From contig JAOPWC010000074.1 of the NCBI GenBank assembly GCA_025965895.1, positions 1-64,000 on the forward strand: 64,000 bases of DNA, written 5' to 3'. Source of the DNA: Mycobacterium sp. (GTDB lineage Bacteria; Actinomycetota; Actinomycetes; Mycobacteriales; Mycobacteriaceae). Position 1 is the first letter of the stretch, and each line of letters starts with the position of its first letter. This document shows, piece by piece, positions 30,122 through 38,858 of the stretch. The notes beneath the pieces are model-generated. The model had not been told where the DNA came from. It ran no database searches and worked only from the letters and a program-made list of their open reading frames with translations. The position numbers were made by a program, and so were the translations under genes.

Positions 30122-30658
30122 TCAGTCTGCCGAGGTGCGCAAGCGCCGGATGAGCAGGATCGCCAACAGCGCGAGCGCGAGCGCGACTGCCGCGGGCAGC
30201 CGGGCCGTGGCGATGCCGGATGACATCGGCGCGGGGCCAGATAGGCTGTCCCCGGCCGATTCGATGCTCCATTCGGCTTGGGCCGCGGCCTCACTCGCAG
30301 CGGCGACGCGGCGCGCCTCTCCGTTGGTGTCGGCGAGCGTGACGGCACCGACGGGCTCGGCGGCGATCGGCGGCTCTGGCGGGGGTGGGGGTTTGGACGG
30401 TGCGAGGGGTTCCGGCGCCGGGGGTGGGTTCTTCCGGGGTGGGTTCTTCGGCGGCGCCTTGTCGTCGGCGGCCTTCTGTGCAGCTTTGGCCGGAGGTCTC
30501 TTGGCCGGAGCTTTCTTCGCGGGGCTCTTTTTCGCAGCGGCTTTCTTGGCGGCCTTTGCCGGGGCCTTCTTCGCCGGAGGCTTGGCGGAGGCGGCTGGAT
30601 CCGCGGCGGGCGGGGTGGACTCGCGCGGCTGGTCGGGGCGATCCGGCTCGTCTGCCAT
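30122..30658 (-). CDS. hns: H-NS-like nucleoid protein (Rv3852 type)
   Basis: A 178-residue protein with three parts: an acidic start (MADEPDRPDQ), a Lys/Ala/Pro array of PAKKA-type repeats (residues about 25-75) like the tails of linker histones, and a C-terminal membrane helix (LPAAVALALALLAILLIRRL) followed by a basic end. This matches mycobacterial Rv3852, described as a membrane-anchored H-NS-like protein that binds DNA and influences nucleoid position. A Pro-rich stretch near 80-100 is longer than in M. tuberculosis. It ends the string of minus-strand genes from the copper cluster. Confidence 0.85.
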   Translation of the reverse strand: MADEPDRPDQPRESTPPAADPAASAKPPAKKAPAKAAKKAAAKKSPAKKAPAKRPPAKAAQKAADDKAPPKNPPRKNPPPAPEPLAPSKPPPPPEPPIAAEPVGAVTLADTNGEARRVAAASEAAAQAEWSIESAGDSLSGPAPMSSGIATARLPAAVALALALLAILLIRRLRTSAD

Positions 30659-30724
30659 CGGGCTGCTCCTTCGGCGTGTCTCGAGTGGTTCCCATCATGC
30701 CAAAGGGCTGGATCGGCGACCGGG

Positions 30725-31652
30725 CTAGCCGGTCACGACCAGCGCCGCCGCAAATGTCAGCGCGACGACCATCACGGCCACCTCGCTGGCCGAACGTGTG
30801 AGCGACGCGTGCGCGCTGGCCCGGTGGGAGCGCGCGGCCGGCAGCCAGCCGCTGCGGTTGCGCCAGGCCAACACCACCAAGACGATGGCGAGCACAACCT
30901 TGGCCAACAGGACACGGCCGTAGCCGGTGGCATACAGCTGCGACGGCGAGCCGACGACCATGACCGCGCCGACGGCGCCGCTGGCCAGCAACACGACGAC
31001 GCAAATCAGCGACAACAGGGAGAAGCGCGGCAGCACCCGTGCCCATCGACCACGGTGCCGGACCGTGACCAGCAGCGCGGCCAGCCCGCCGCACCAGGCC
31101 GCCGCCGCCAGCGCGTGTGCAGAGACCGCGAGCGCTCCCACCGTACTTCCCGACAGGTGACCGCTGACCGCACGCGCAGCGATACCGATTGCGGCGGCAC
31201 CGGCAACGATCATCGGCTGCGGCGGATACCGCCGGGCGGTCAGCGCCGCTACGCACACCACCACCACCACCGCCGCAGCGGCGATGCTGACCAGCCCGGC
31301 GCGGCCGGTGCTTGTGTGCAGGGAGAACTCCGACACGGTCCTCAGCGGCAGGCGGGTGAGCGCCAGCGCGGTCGTCTGCGCGGCTGCAACCACCTGGCGG
31401 CACACCTCCGTGACCAGCCATGCCGCACCGGCAGCGCGGCGCGGCCGCCCGGGCGGCGAATTCAGCGCGGCGGCGATCGTCGTCGAGCGCTGGGACGATC
31501 GCGAAGCCGAACGTCGCCACCGCGGCGCAGTGGGCGAGCGCCCGCACCAGCGCCGGTATCGCGGCGTCCTGCGGGTAGGCCAGTGCGAGCGCTGCGGCCC
31601 ACGACAGGGCGACGATCGCCAGCGCACCGCCGGCAACCAAACCTATTCTCAT
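30725..31652 (-). pseudogene. copD: CopD-family copper membrane protein, frameshifted
   Basis: The ATG at 31652 overlaps the copC stop (ATGA) and reads MRIGLVAGGALAIVALSWAA, AHCAAVATFGFAIVPALDDD, then loses frame near 31430-31445. The remainder, GAAWLVTEVCRQVVAAAQTT, GLVSIAAAAVVVVVCVAAL, HALAAAAWCGGLAALLVTV, LARVLLAKVV-like segments and the last helix, is in the neighbouring frame to the stop at 30725. Joined, this is an approximately 308-residue, eight-helix CopD protein that would import or handle copper with CopC. A single base difference separates the parts, so either the gene is broken or the read has an error in a GC run. Confidence 0.75.
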
Positions 31653-32155
31653 CCAGGGTGTTTCAGCCGTCGGCGCAGCCGCCACCACGCGGCGCCGACA
31701 ACGACCAACACACCGGCTGCGATGAACGGCCAGGCGGGGACGCCACCCGGCGCCGACGGCGTCGACGCGACCGGCCCCGGGGTCCCGGTCCCGGGCGTGG
31801 TCAGGCGGAACGACCACGACCCGCTCACGACGTGGCCGTCGGCCGAGGTGACCCGGTAGTTGACGGTATAGATACCCACCGGTCCGAGCGGGCGGACGGC
31901 CACACTGGCTACGGCGCCCTGGATGTGAGCGTCGCCCGTGGACCACAGGTTTCGGTCGGGTCCCACCACCGTCATCGCCGCGAAGGTGGTCTGTAGTGGT
32001 TCGTTGAACGTCGCGCTGACCTGGTTGGGCCCGGCGGTCAGCGCCGCATTCTCGTCGGGGTCGACGGCGATGCGGGTCGCGTGTGCCCAGGCCGTCGGCG
32101 CAGCCGCCAGCGCGACGACCGTCAGTAACGCGGCCAGCAGCGCCGCCGTCCTCAT
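31649..32155 (-). CDS. copC: CopC-domain copper-binding protein
   Basis: A 168-residue exported protein. It has a signal peptide ending TAWAHA, leaving the mature N-terminal His expected of CopC. The beta-barrel segments are RIAVDPDENAALTAGPNQVS, ATFNEPLQTTFAAMTVVG and YRVTSADGHVVSGSWSF, whose DGHVVSG carries the second copper His. A Pro/Gly linker and C-terminal helix (AWPFIAAGVLVVVGAAWW) anchor it. It overlaps ycnI upstream and copD downstream by 4 bases each, so the three are translated as a unit. Confidence 0.9.
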   Translation of the reverse strand: MRTAALLAALLTVVALAAAPTAWAHATRIAVDPDENAALTAGPNQVSATFNEPLQTTFAAMTVVGPDRNLWSTGDAHIQGAVASVAVRPLGPVGIYTVNYRVTSADGHVVSGSWSFRLTTPGTGTPGPVASTPSAPGGVPAWPFIAAGVLVVVGAAWWRLRRRLKHPG

Positions 32156-32793
32156 GACCGTCGGCGCCAGTTCAGCAAACCCAGCGCGACGCCCGCCGCG
32201 CCGATCACCACGCCCGCGACGGCAACCCACAGGGCAGTGTTGTCGGCCGTAGGGGCGGTGGGCTGCCCCGCCGGCTGCCCGGACGTCAGCTTCAGCGTCG
32301 GCACCGGGTGCTCGGGCTCGCCCCCGGCGGGCAGCGTCGGCTCGTCCCATCTCACCACTGTGCCGTCGGAGTACGTCTGTGTCGCCGGGTAACTCGCGGT
32401 GTCGCTGTCCGGCAGTGTCGCCGCGATATGGAAAAGCGCGAACTGATCGGTGGGGATCCCGACACCGGGCGCAGCGGTCCACGTCACGGAGCGGACGGTG
32501 CCGGCTTTGAGGTCGCGGTCCAACTGTGCGGTCCACCCCGGCATCAGTTCGGCCTGAGCCGACGTCGGGTTCGGCAACGCGACGCTGAACTGGGTGGTCA
32601 AAGCGCCGCTGTCGGATTCGCCGGGGACTTCGAAGGTCAGCACCGTCTCAGCGCCGGGCTGCGCGTGGTCGGAGTCGACATGGACGTGGGCCCACGCCGC
32701 CGGTGCACCGGCGAAGAGGCCAATCGAGAACACCGCGGTGACGGACGCGGCCGTGCTCAGGGCGCGCGAGGACGCCCGGGTATTGCGAGTCAT
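32152..32793 (-). CDS. ycnI: YcnI-like (DUF1775) copper-associated protein
   Basis: A 213-residue membrane-anchored exported protein. A signal peptide ends APAAWAHVHV, exposing an N-terminal His that binds copper in characterised YcnI domains. FEVPGESDSGALTTQFSVAL, PGWTAQLDRDLKAGTVRSVT and TQTYSDGTVVRWDEP (with the conserved Trp) are DUF1775 blocks. A C-terminal helix (ALWVAVAGVVIGAAGVALGL) precedes an Arg tail. YcnI-CopC-CopD clusters manage copper outside the membrane. Confidence 0.9.
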   Translation of the reverse strand: MTRNTRASSRALSTAASVTAVFSIGLFAGAPAAWAHVHVDSDHAQPGAETVLTFEVPGESDSGALTTQFSVALPNPTSAQAELMPGWTAQLDRDLKAGTVRSVTWTAAPGVGIPTDQFALFHIAATLPDSDTASYPATQTYSDGTVVRWDEPTLPAGGEPEHPVPTLKLTSGQPAGQPTAPTADNTALWVAVAGVVIGAAGVALGLLNWRRRS

Positions 32794-32826
32794 TGGGGTT
32801 GCGGCTTTCTGTGGTGGGGGTTGTGG

Positions 32827-33353
32827 TCAGCGGGACGGGCTGACCGGCGGCCCCCGATGAGACACAGACGCCGCCAGCAGCAGCATCGTCTGCTGGGGCT
32901 GATCGCCTTCCACAACCGGAGGTGTCGCGGCGACGGCGAGGGGATCGGTAAGGCCAGCTACTCCGCGCACGGCTGCAGACAGGGCACGGAACAGGCGGTC
33001 GGCGGCGGCGATCAACGCCGCCCCGACGACGACTGCGCCCGCGTGCGCACCGATCATTACCGCGGGCGCGGCCCCGCGACCGCGGTGTGGTGATGACCGG
33101 CCAAGGCGAGCACGAGGTGCCCGATGAGCTGGCCGGACGCCAGCATCGCGAGCAGGGCCCCCCGCCCCGACTCCCGGCGCGACGTGGCCGCGACGGCACC
33201 GACAGTGCCTGCCAGCACCACGAGCAGCGCGACACCGGCACCCGACGGCGGGCCCCCGTCGGCGACGCCGTGCGCGCCGACCGCCAATGCCGCGGTCAGC
33301 AGTGCGGCCGCAGCACCGCGCCACCTGGCGGCGGGATCGGGCGGCCGGCGCAT
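32827..33353 (-). pseudogene. Copper-cluster membrane protein, frameshifted
   Basis: From ATG 33353 the first frame encodes three helices (WRGAAAALLTAALAVGAHGV, GVALLVVLAGTVGAVAATS, LASGQLIGHLVLALAGHHHT) and stops at 33057. The shifted frame continues VMIGAHAGAVVVGAALIAAA, then DRLFRALSAAVRGVAGL, and stops at 32827. Together this is a four-helix protein of about 175 residues with His-rich loops (GHHHT, GAHAG), found next to ycnI/copC in other mycobacteria. It begins 7 bases after the DUF6474 gene. The function is unknown. The indel lies in a GC run near 33060. Confidence 0.6.
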
Positions 33354-33360
33354 GGCCGTC

Positions 33361-34014
33361 TCAGCTCAAGCCCAGGCGTGCGATCAGGTCGGCGTCGACC
33401 CCGTCGAGCTGCGCGGCGATCGCTGTGTGCGCCGCGCGCCTGCGGGGGGCTGGCATGTTCTCGGCGGCCGTCACCGCCGCGGACAGGTCGGCGAGTTTTT
33501 CATTGACCGCGGCGACGAACCGCTTGGTCTCCGCGTCTTTGGGGTTCTTGTCGCGGACCAGCCGCACCGACTGCTCGGCGCCGGCGATTCGCGCCGAGAG
33601 CCGCGCGCCGTGCCCGGAGAACCGGCCGACTTCGCTCACCGGCACGCCGAGTCGGTCGGCGCGGCGCTCGTCGATCCAGCCGCGCGCGGCGATCGATGCG
33701 CGGTACACCACCGGCACCAGGACGGGTGCGAGCAACCTCGAGACCGTCAGCACACGGCGGATGCGGCTCGGCGACAGCAACTTTCCTTCGCGGGCCGCCT
33801 TCAACTCGGTCTCGGCCGCTTTCAGGGTCGCTTTATCGCTGTCACGCTGCGCCTTCAACTGCGCCTTGAGCGCCTTCTCGGCGGACCGCTCAGCGGACTT
33901 GACGCGTCGCCGTTCGTTACGGGCGGCGTACTTGGCGTCGAGCTTCGCTCGCCGTTTGAGCGCCCGTGCCTCGGCTCGCCGGGTCGCGCGACTCTTCTTG
34001 CTGAACAGACCCAT
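33361..34014 (-). CDS. DUF6474 protein (Rv3850-like)
   Basis: A 217-residue protein from ATG 34014 (MGLFSKKSRATRRAEARALK). The first 85 residues are very basic with Ala/Lys/Arg heptads, probably a long coiled coil. A conserved block follows (GKLLSPSRIRRVLTVSRLLA, PVVYRASIAARGWIDERRAD) and ends HTAIAAQLDGVDADLIARLG. It matches Rv3850, which is conserved across mycobacteria and has no known function. Possible membrane or nucleic-acid contact is inferred from charge only. It leads into the copper cluster. Confidence 0.85.
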   Translation of the reverse strand: MGLFSKKSRATRRAEARALKRRAKLDAKYAARNERRRVKSAERSAEKALKAQLKAQRDSDKATLKAAETELKAAREGKLLSPSRIRRVLTVSRLLAPVLVPVVYRASIAARGWIDERRADRLGVPVSEVGRFSGHGARLSARIAGAEQSVRLVRDKNPKDAETKRFVAAVNEKLADLSAAVTAAENMPAPRRRAAHTAIAAQLDGVDADLIARLGLS

Positions 34015-34211
34015 CCCGGCTTGCCTCCCGGTCATCTCGTCGACGTTCGCGATTGTGGACCAACCCTATCGCCCCGCCGACCCGTCCCTTTTGAGCTTCC
34101 GTTTCACCAGGTACCCGGCCCGCGCGTTGTGCCAAAGCGAGCAAACCCCACGAGCCTGATATGCGACAATGCGCCGGCGAGCAACGACGGCGCCACTGTG
34201 GTGAGGAGATC

Positions 34212-35171
34212 GTGGACCGGTCCGGGCTGCATTATGCGGCGGCCGCCTGCGCCGTAGCCGGCGGCCTGCTGGCTGGTGGCCCCGGCATCGCGGTCGCTCT
34301 CGCCGATCCCGGAGGCGTCAGCCAGCACGACGGCGACGGTCCAGGTCACAGCATCGGCTCTGGCGCGACGACCGCCGGCAAGACCCCGGGTCGGACAGGC
34401 AACTCGGCCGAAGACGCTAGCGCGTCGCAGCGCAGTGAAGCCCGGGCACAACGCCGTCCCGGTCAGCGGCCCGGCTCGGATTGGCTCGCCACGAGCCAAC
34501 AAACCGGCGACGGTCAACAAACCGGCGGCAGAAGGGATCTGGGCGCGGGCACAGATGCCCGGGATAGGTGCGAGCACAACGGTGGAGGCGGTGAAGGCGG
34601 AGGCAGAGGCGGCGACGGCTTGGGCGCCCCACCTCCGGGCAGTTCGTCCGGCGGACGCCATCATCAACGTACCGGCCCGCCGGTGAATGTGCCGATTCCG
34701 CCCCTGCAGCCGCAACCCGGGCCGGCGGAGCCCAACGTCGTCGGTGCGACTGCCGGGCCTACAGAGGTGCCTGGCTTGGGGGCCGAGGTGCCGGTGTTGA
34801 CGGCGCCCCTGGTCCTGCCGCCGCCGCTGCCTCTGATCGGTGCCGGCCCAGCCGCAGGGGCGCGTGGTGGACTGGCCGGGGCGGAGCTCGGCACGCCACT
34901 GGCAGGCGCCCCACCGGCGCGGGGTCCGCTGCCGTCGTCGCGTGAGCCGTTCGCCATCAACTTCCGCGACACGCTCAGTCCGCCGGCGTCCGTCCGAGTT
35001 GGTTACAGTGAGTTTCTACGGACCGCGGGGGTAACGCAGATGGCCGCGCTGGCCGGGCCGGGACTCACCGGGATATTGCTGTTGACGGCCGGCGGGGGTT
35101 TCATTGGATATCGACAGGCCAAAGCCGGTCACGCGGTTCGGACTGAGGGCATAGCGCGCTTCCTCCACTAA
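34212..35171 (+). CDS. Secreted Pro/Gly-rich protein with C-terminal anchor
   Basis: A 319-residue protein from GTG 34212 (AGGAG 4 bases before). A signal peptide (LHYAAAACAVAGGLLAGGPG, AVALA) is followed by about 150 residues of low-complexity Gly/Gln/Asp/Ser sequence, then a Pro-rich section. The C-terminal module, PFAINFRDTLSPPASVRVGY, SEFLRTAGVTQMAALAGPGL, helix and GYRQAKAGHAVRTEGIARFL, recurs in several unrelated mycobacterial surface proteins, as I recall it. That module is probably an export or anchoring domain. The rest is likely disordered and outside the cell. Confidence 0.65.
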   Translation: MDRSGLHYAAAACAVAGGLLAGGPGIAVALADPGGVSQHDGDGPGHSIGSGATTAGKTPGRTGNSAEDASASQRSEARAQRRPGQRPGSDWLATSQQTGDGQQTGGRRDLGAGTDARDRCEHNGGGGEGGGRGGDGLGAPPPGSSSGGRHHQRTGPPVNVPIPPLQPQPGPAEPNVVGATAGPTEVPGLGAEVPVLTAPLVLPPPLPLIGAGPAAGARGGLAGAELGTPLAGAPPARGPLPSSREPFAINFRDTLSPPASVRVGYSEFLRTAGVTQMAALAGPGLTGILLLTAGGGFIGYRQAKAGHAVRTEGIARFLH

Positions 35172-35245
35172 GCCCTGTGTGCAAGCTCTGTTTGCTTGCG
35201 GACGTACACGGGGCCGGTGGCGGGCGAAGTGGAGAAGGGGGGCGT

Positions 35246-35737
35246 ATGGCTGCGAGCCGCAGGGTTGCGGGCGCGGTGTCAGCAGTGCTCGAATTGGCGC
35301 CCCGCCCCGGTGAAGTGTCGATCATTCGGTTGGTTGAGGCGGTCAGCGCCAGCCGGGATCGGCCGATCGAGATCGAGATGGCCGACCTGCCGCCCGGTGT
35401 GTGCGGTCAGTGGCGGCAGTACGCCGACCACGACGTGTTCTTGATCCAGAAGGGCCTGCCGGCGTGGGATCGCACGCTGGCCCATGAGCTGGGGCACCTG
35501 GTCCTGGGCCACGAAGGGATGCCGGTGGCGCAGGCTGCCAGGGACACCACCGAATTGGCCAGCGATGACCTCATCGGATACATGCTCAACCAGCGCACCG
35601 GTTGTATGGGGCCCAGCGGTGAGGCGGCGGAGCAGGAGGCCGAGGACTTCGCCGCCCTGCTCAGCTACCGGCTCGGCCGGCTGCCATCGGATCGTTCCTC
35701 GATCGTCCAGGTGCGCCTCGGAGAGGCGTTTGGTTGA
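35246..35737 (+). CDS. ImmA/IrrE-family metallopeptidase
   Basis: A 163-residue zinc peptidase from ATG 35246 (GGAGAAGGGG before it). The zinc site is LAHELGHLVLGHEG (HExxH), and the third ligand is in EQEAEDFAALL, with the usual spacing of ImmA/IrrE proteins. Such enzymes cleave a helix-turn-helix repressor to trigger a response. The next gene starts inside its stop (TTGA) and encodes a membrane protein. The only nearby XRE-type gene is espR, convergent and 1.2 kb away, so the substrate is not obvious. Confidence 0.85.
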   Translation: MAASRRVAGAVSAVLELAPRPGEVSIIRLVEAVSASRDRPIEIEMADLPPGVCGQWRQYADHDVFLIQKGLPAWDRTLAHELGHLVLGHEGMPVAQAARDTTELASDDLIGYMLNQRTGCMGPSGEAAEQEAEDFAALLSYRLGRLPSDRSSIVQVRLGEAFG

Positions 35738-36894
35738 CCCTCTGGGTGATCGCCGCCCTTCTCGGGGTCGCGACCGGGCTGCGCATCGGCTGGGCACTGG
35801 TCAACAAACAATCCGTGGTCAGCACCGCCATGATGCTCGCGCTCGGAAGCCTCGCAGTCGTCGCTGCCCTGAACTGGCAACCGCTCACGCTGCTGATCGA
35901 CACTCTGCTGCGTTGGCCGAACATCTCCATCGCGTTTTCGCAGGTGGCCTTGACGCTGTGCGCAGCGGCCAGTTGTGTGATGGTGCTGACCGTCGCGTCG
36001 ACGCGGAAGCCGGCCACCACTCGGCGGCTGGCCTGGGTGCACTACACCGTGGCGGGCGTGATCGCCGCGATCAGCGTCGGCCTGTTCTTCCACGACGGTC
36101 GGCAGCTGGAGATGGCCCCGCAGGAATACCTGCGCCAGAACCTCAAGTCGCACACGTCGCTGCCCTGGTTGTTGCCGCTGCTGTACGTGTTGTTCGCACT
36201 GAGCGTGGTGTTGTGGGTGGGGATGCGGTACTCGAGCCGCAGCCGCCGAGGTCGCGCGTTGTTCTTGTTCACGATCGGCATCGGGCTGATCATTCTGGCC
36301 AGCGGCTTTTTCCTGCTAAGGGCCGTCGGCTCGACCCAGTTGATCGGGGTCGGCTCGGCGACCTCCCTGTTGGGCTGCGCGATGCTGGTGGTGGCCGCCG
36401 GATCACTGCTGCCGACCATCGAAGACTGGTTCGGGGCGCGTCGCGAGCTGCGGGTTATCGAACCACTCCTGCAGGAGCTGGGTCGGCGCCAACCTGACGT
36501 CGGCGTCGGGGTGCGGCCCCGCGGGCCACTGGTCTTCCGAGTGGCCGAACGGATGTCTCTGATTTCGGACGCGCTGTTCCTCGAGGCGACGGCCGCAGCG
36601 CGAGAGGCTGCGTCCGCCCGGAACACCGATGGCTGCCCCAACGCACCCGACGTCCCGGCGCGGGAGCAGGCCCGCGGGGTCGCACAGTGGATTTACGACG
36701 GCAGCGCCGCTTGGAGCGGGGGCGATGACCACGTGCCCACGCCGTTCCCGGGCCTCGGCTGGCTGCGCCAACCACGTACCTACTCAGATCGGGAGTGGAT
36801 TCTGGAGATCTCCGCGCAATACCGCAACCTGAGCCGCGAGCGTGAACCCGCGATGGAACCTGAGCCGGCCGAGCTTCGCCGGATGCCGGGCTAG
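35734..36894 (+). CDS. Polytopic membrane protein (DUF6545/MAB_1171c type)
   Basis: A 386-residue protein starting at TTG 35734, with GGAGAGG about 7 bases before. Seven hydrophobic helices fill the first 240 residues. A cytoplasmic domain follows (RELRVIEPLLQELGRRQPDV, FRVAERMSLISDALFLEATA). This is the arrangement of MAB_1171c-like proteins that regularly accompany an ImmA/IrrE peptidase in mycobacteria. The pairing suggests a membrane sensor or transporter whose signal reaches the peptidase. Transport activity itself is not shown. Confidence 0.7.
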   Translation: MTLWVIAALLGVATGLRIGWALVNKQSVVSTAMMLALGSLAVVAALNWQPLTLLIDTLLRWPNISIAFSQVALTLCAAASCVMVLTVASTRKPATTRRLAWVHYTVAGVIAAISVGLFFHDGRQLEMAPQEYLRQNLKSHTSLPWLLPLLYVLFALSVVLWVGMRYSSRSRRGRALFLFTIGIGLIILASGFFLLRAVGSTQLIGVGSATSLLGCAMLVVAAGSLLPTIEDWFGARRELRVIEPLLQELGRRQPDVGVGVRPRGPLVFRVAERMSLISDALFLEATAAAREAASARNTDGCPNAPDVPAREQARGVAQWIYDGSAAWSGGDDHVPTPFPGLGWLRQPRTYSDREWILEISAQYRNLSREREPAMEPEPAELRRMPG

Positions 36895-36906
36895 CGTCCA
36901 GCTCGG

Positions 36907-37305
36907 CTAATCGTCGAGGTGCTCCCTGCGGCGTAACTCCTCAACCTTGGCAGCGAGGTCGTCCTTGGCCTCCGGCGACAATCCCACCGTGCGTGCGGCA
37001 ATGCGTCGCACGCCCTCGTCGCGCATGTTGGCGAGCCAGGTCAACTCCCTATCCATCTTCTCGTAGTAGTCATCGTCGGTGAAATACGCCGGCTTGATCC
37101 GGAAAAAGTTGGCTAGTGCCGCCATAGTCGCCGCAGACGGGTTTGTGCGGTTGCCCGATCGCAGTTGCGACAGGTATGGAGCGGACATTGTGACGCCCTC
37201 TGACTTGAGCGCCGCGATGACCTCCGCCGATGTGTGCGCTCCGCGGCCCGGCGGGTACACCGTGTCAAACAGACGGTTCAGGCGGGCTGCGAACGTCTTG
37301 CTCAT
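36907..37305 (-). CDS. espR: EspR nucleoid-associated regulator
   Basis: A 132-residue protein nearly identical at the N-terminus to EspR (Rv3849): TFAARLNRLFDTVYPPGRGA, HTSAEVIAALKSEGVTMSAP, YLSQLRSGNRTNPSAATMAA and LANFFRIKPAYFTDDDYYEK. The atypical helix-turn-helix occupies residues about 20-75 and the C-terminal helices form the dimer. EspR activates the espACD locus for ESX-1 and binds widely as a nucleoid protein. The extreme C-terminus (AAKVEELRRREHLDD) is the most divergent part. The long intergenic region upstream would hold its promoter. Confidence 0.95.
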   Translation of the reverse strand: MSKTFAARLNRLFDTVYPPGRGAHTSAEVIAALKSEGVTMSAPYLSQLRSGNRTNPSAATMAALANFFRIKPAYFTDDDYYEKMDRELTWLANMRDEGVRRIAARTVGLSPEAKDDLAAKVEELRRREHLDD

Positions 37306-38150
37306 TGATCTGACCTCCAGGGGCTGGCAGAGCGGGACGAATCCGGCAGGCAGGTTTGCTGCTCATGGTAGCGAGTGTTTTGCTTACAACCAAGTGCAAA
37401 CCGCACATAAATTTTCGTAAGTGTCGAATCACCTCAACTTATGGCGCTCGCTCAGCGCTCCGGAAACCATCGTGTCGCCGCCGTTCACACGGCTTTAGCA
37501 GGCAAATTTCGGCGCGAGACGGCGTAATGGCCCCGGTACCGCCGGTCTCGTAACGGTGTTGGTGAAAACAACCTTTCCACCGGCAACCGGCAAGCAAACC
37601 AGCGTTGTCATCTGCGCATTTGCTGACCCATTGACTGATCGACCAACGCGGAGTAGTTTTCCGCCGCGGCACGGCCAGTGCGGCTACTTTCGCCAGGGCG
37701 ACGACAGCGGTCACCGCCACGCGACCGGTCATCATCGCGGCGGGTGTCGAGAGGGCAGCCGCTCCGGGGGCGCGCGGGGGCGCGGTGTCGGTCGCCGGCG
37801 AACCGGACGGTCGCGGGGGATGGTGTCGCGGGGGATGGTCTTGCCGCCGAGCCCGGCCAGGGACCGTCGTGGGCAGGTCTTCGTCGCCTCGGCCCTCCCG
37901 CCATGTCCAGAGAGCGAACAGCGGCAACGCGACCGCTGCGGCGACGGCGATCGCGGGCGCCAGTCAGCACGACCCGCCATGCCCCAGCGCGCAGGTCGTC
38001 GTCATCACACTGCGACTTGTCGCCCAGCCGGGCGAAGAAGGCCACGCCCAGGCTGACGGGCGGCTGCGCTGCGGATCTGCGGCCTTTCTCATCCTGGCAG
38101 CTAACAATAGCGGCAGCCGACGAGGCGTGCGGGCGGCGCTTTGGATCCCC
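37306..38150 (-). pseudogene. No intact gene; possible decayed Rv3848-position gene
   Basis: In M. tuberculosis a membrane protein gene (Rv3848) lies between espR and Rv3847. Here the minus strand has only pieces: GVAFFARLGDKSQCDDDDLR then AGAWRVVLTGA in one frame, PAIAVAAAVALPLFALWTW (a membrane helix) in the next, and a Pro/Arg-rich tail. Joining them requires at least one frameshift near 37965. A 15-base unit, TCGCGGGGGATGGT plus one base, is repeated in tandem at 37811-37840. The left 130 bases are probably the espR promoter region. I cannot show homology to Rv3848 itself. Confidence 0.3.
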
Positions 38151-38684
38151 TTATGCCGCGAGGAGCATCGCCAGGATCGCGGTGTCGGGGTGGCTGATCG
38201 GGTCGACGCCGACACGGCTGACCATCGACGTGACCGTGCCGTCGGATTCGGCCTCCACCCACGCGGCACGGTGCTCGAGGCCCAGATGGGGAAGGCCCGG
38301 CAGTAGCACGCATCCCGACGCCGCGCCGGTGCATTCCGGCAATGACGGCATGGTCTCTGACGGAGGATGCAGCATCATCAGTGCGGGCGGCGTGCGGTCC
38401 GCGAAATATCCTGGAGGGACGGCTGACTCGCCGACCACGGTGCCCTCGGCCAGCACCAGGCCGACGGTGCCGGGCTCAGGCTGTTCGGGGAGTTCTTCGC
38501 GAACGCCGAATATGGTTGTGGTGGAGAGCAATCCCGGCAGCGATGCGACGCGCACAGCCACCATAAGCAATTGTGCCCATTCTTTTGTCGAATCCGGCCA
38601 GCGACCGGACACTACGAAACCCTTGAGCGACCCGCGCGAATGGAAGGGGGCCACCTCAATGGCCCGGCCGGATCCCGTCGTCAT
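38151..38684 (-). CDS. Rv3847-like conserved hypothetical protein
   Basis: A 177-residue soluble protein from ATG 38684 (MTTGSGRAIEVAPFHSRGSL). The text matches mycobacterial Rv3847: KGFVVSGRWPDSTKEWAQLL, MVAVRVASLPGLLSTTTIFG, TVGLVLAEGTVVGE and YFADRTPPALMMLHPPSE. It has no enzymatic motif or membrane helix. A longer frame to 38759 would add 25 residues and is not favoured. It follows sodA in the same direction, with a hairpin terminator between them, so it probably has its own promoter. Confidence 0.85.
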   Translation of the reverse strand: MTTGSGRAIEVAPFHSRGSLKGFVVSGRWPDSTKEWAQLLMVAVRVASLPGLLSTTTIFGVREELPEQPEPGTVGLVLAEGTVVGESAVPPGYFADRTPPALMMLHPPSETMPSLPECTGAASGCVLLPGLPHLGLEHRAAWVEAESDGTVTSMVSRVGVDPISHPDTAILAMLLAA

Positions 38685-38801
38685 ATCCGCCTCCACCGTC
38701 GTCGAACCAGACTGTGACGCGCCACTGGGTCGATTCAGCAAGGATGCGGGATAGGCCATGTGGCACGCAAGACGACACGAGTGCCAGTCGCCAAAAACGA
38801 A

Positions 38802-38845
38802 CGTGACGCCAGAGTCCCGCGCGGCGTCGTGACCCTGGCGTCACG
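38802..38845 (-). terminator. Hairpin terminator downstream of sodA
   Basis: CGTGACGCCAG (38802-38812) and CTGGCGTCACG (38835-38845) are perfect 11-base complementary arms around a 22-base GC-rich loop, starting 13 bases after the sodA stop. There is no U-tract, which is usual for mycobacterial terminators. It would end the sodA transcript before the Rv3847-like gene. Confidence 0.6.
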
Positions 38846-38858
38846 CCGGGGGAGGAGG

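Noticed and set aside
30291..31946. A 551-codon minus-strand frame over the copper genes
   Set aside because: Only its first part coincides with the copD start. The rest is the wrong frame for copC, copD and hns. The long frame results from the frameshift plus GC bias.
36907..37305. EspR as the dedicated repressor partner of the ImmA/IrrE gene
   Set aside because: EspR is a conserved mycobacterial regulator found at this locus without the peptidase, and it is transcribed convergently. The link is kept only as a hypothesis to test.
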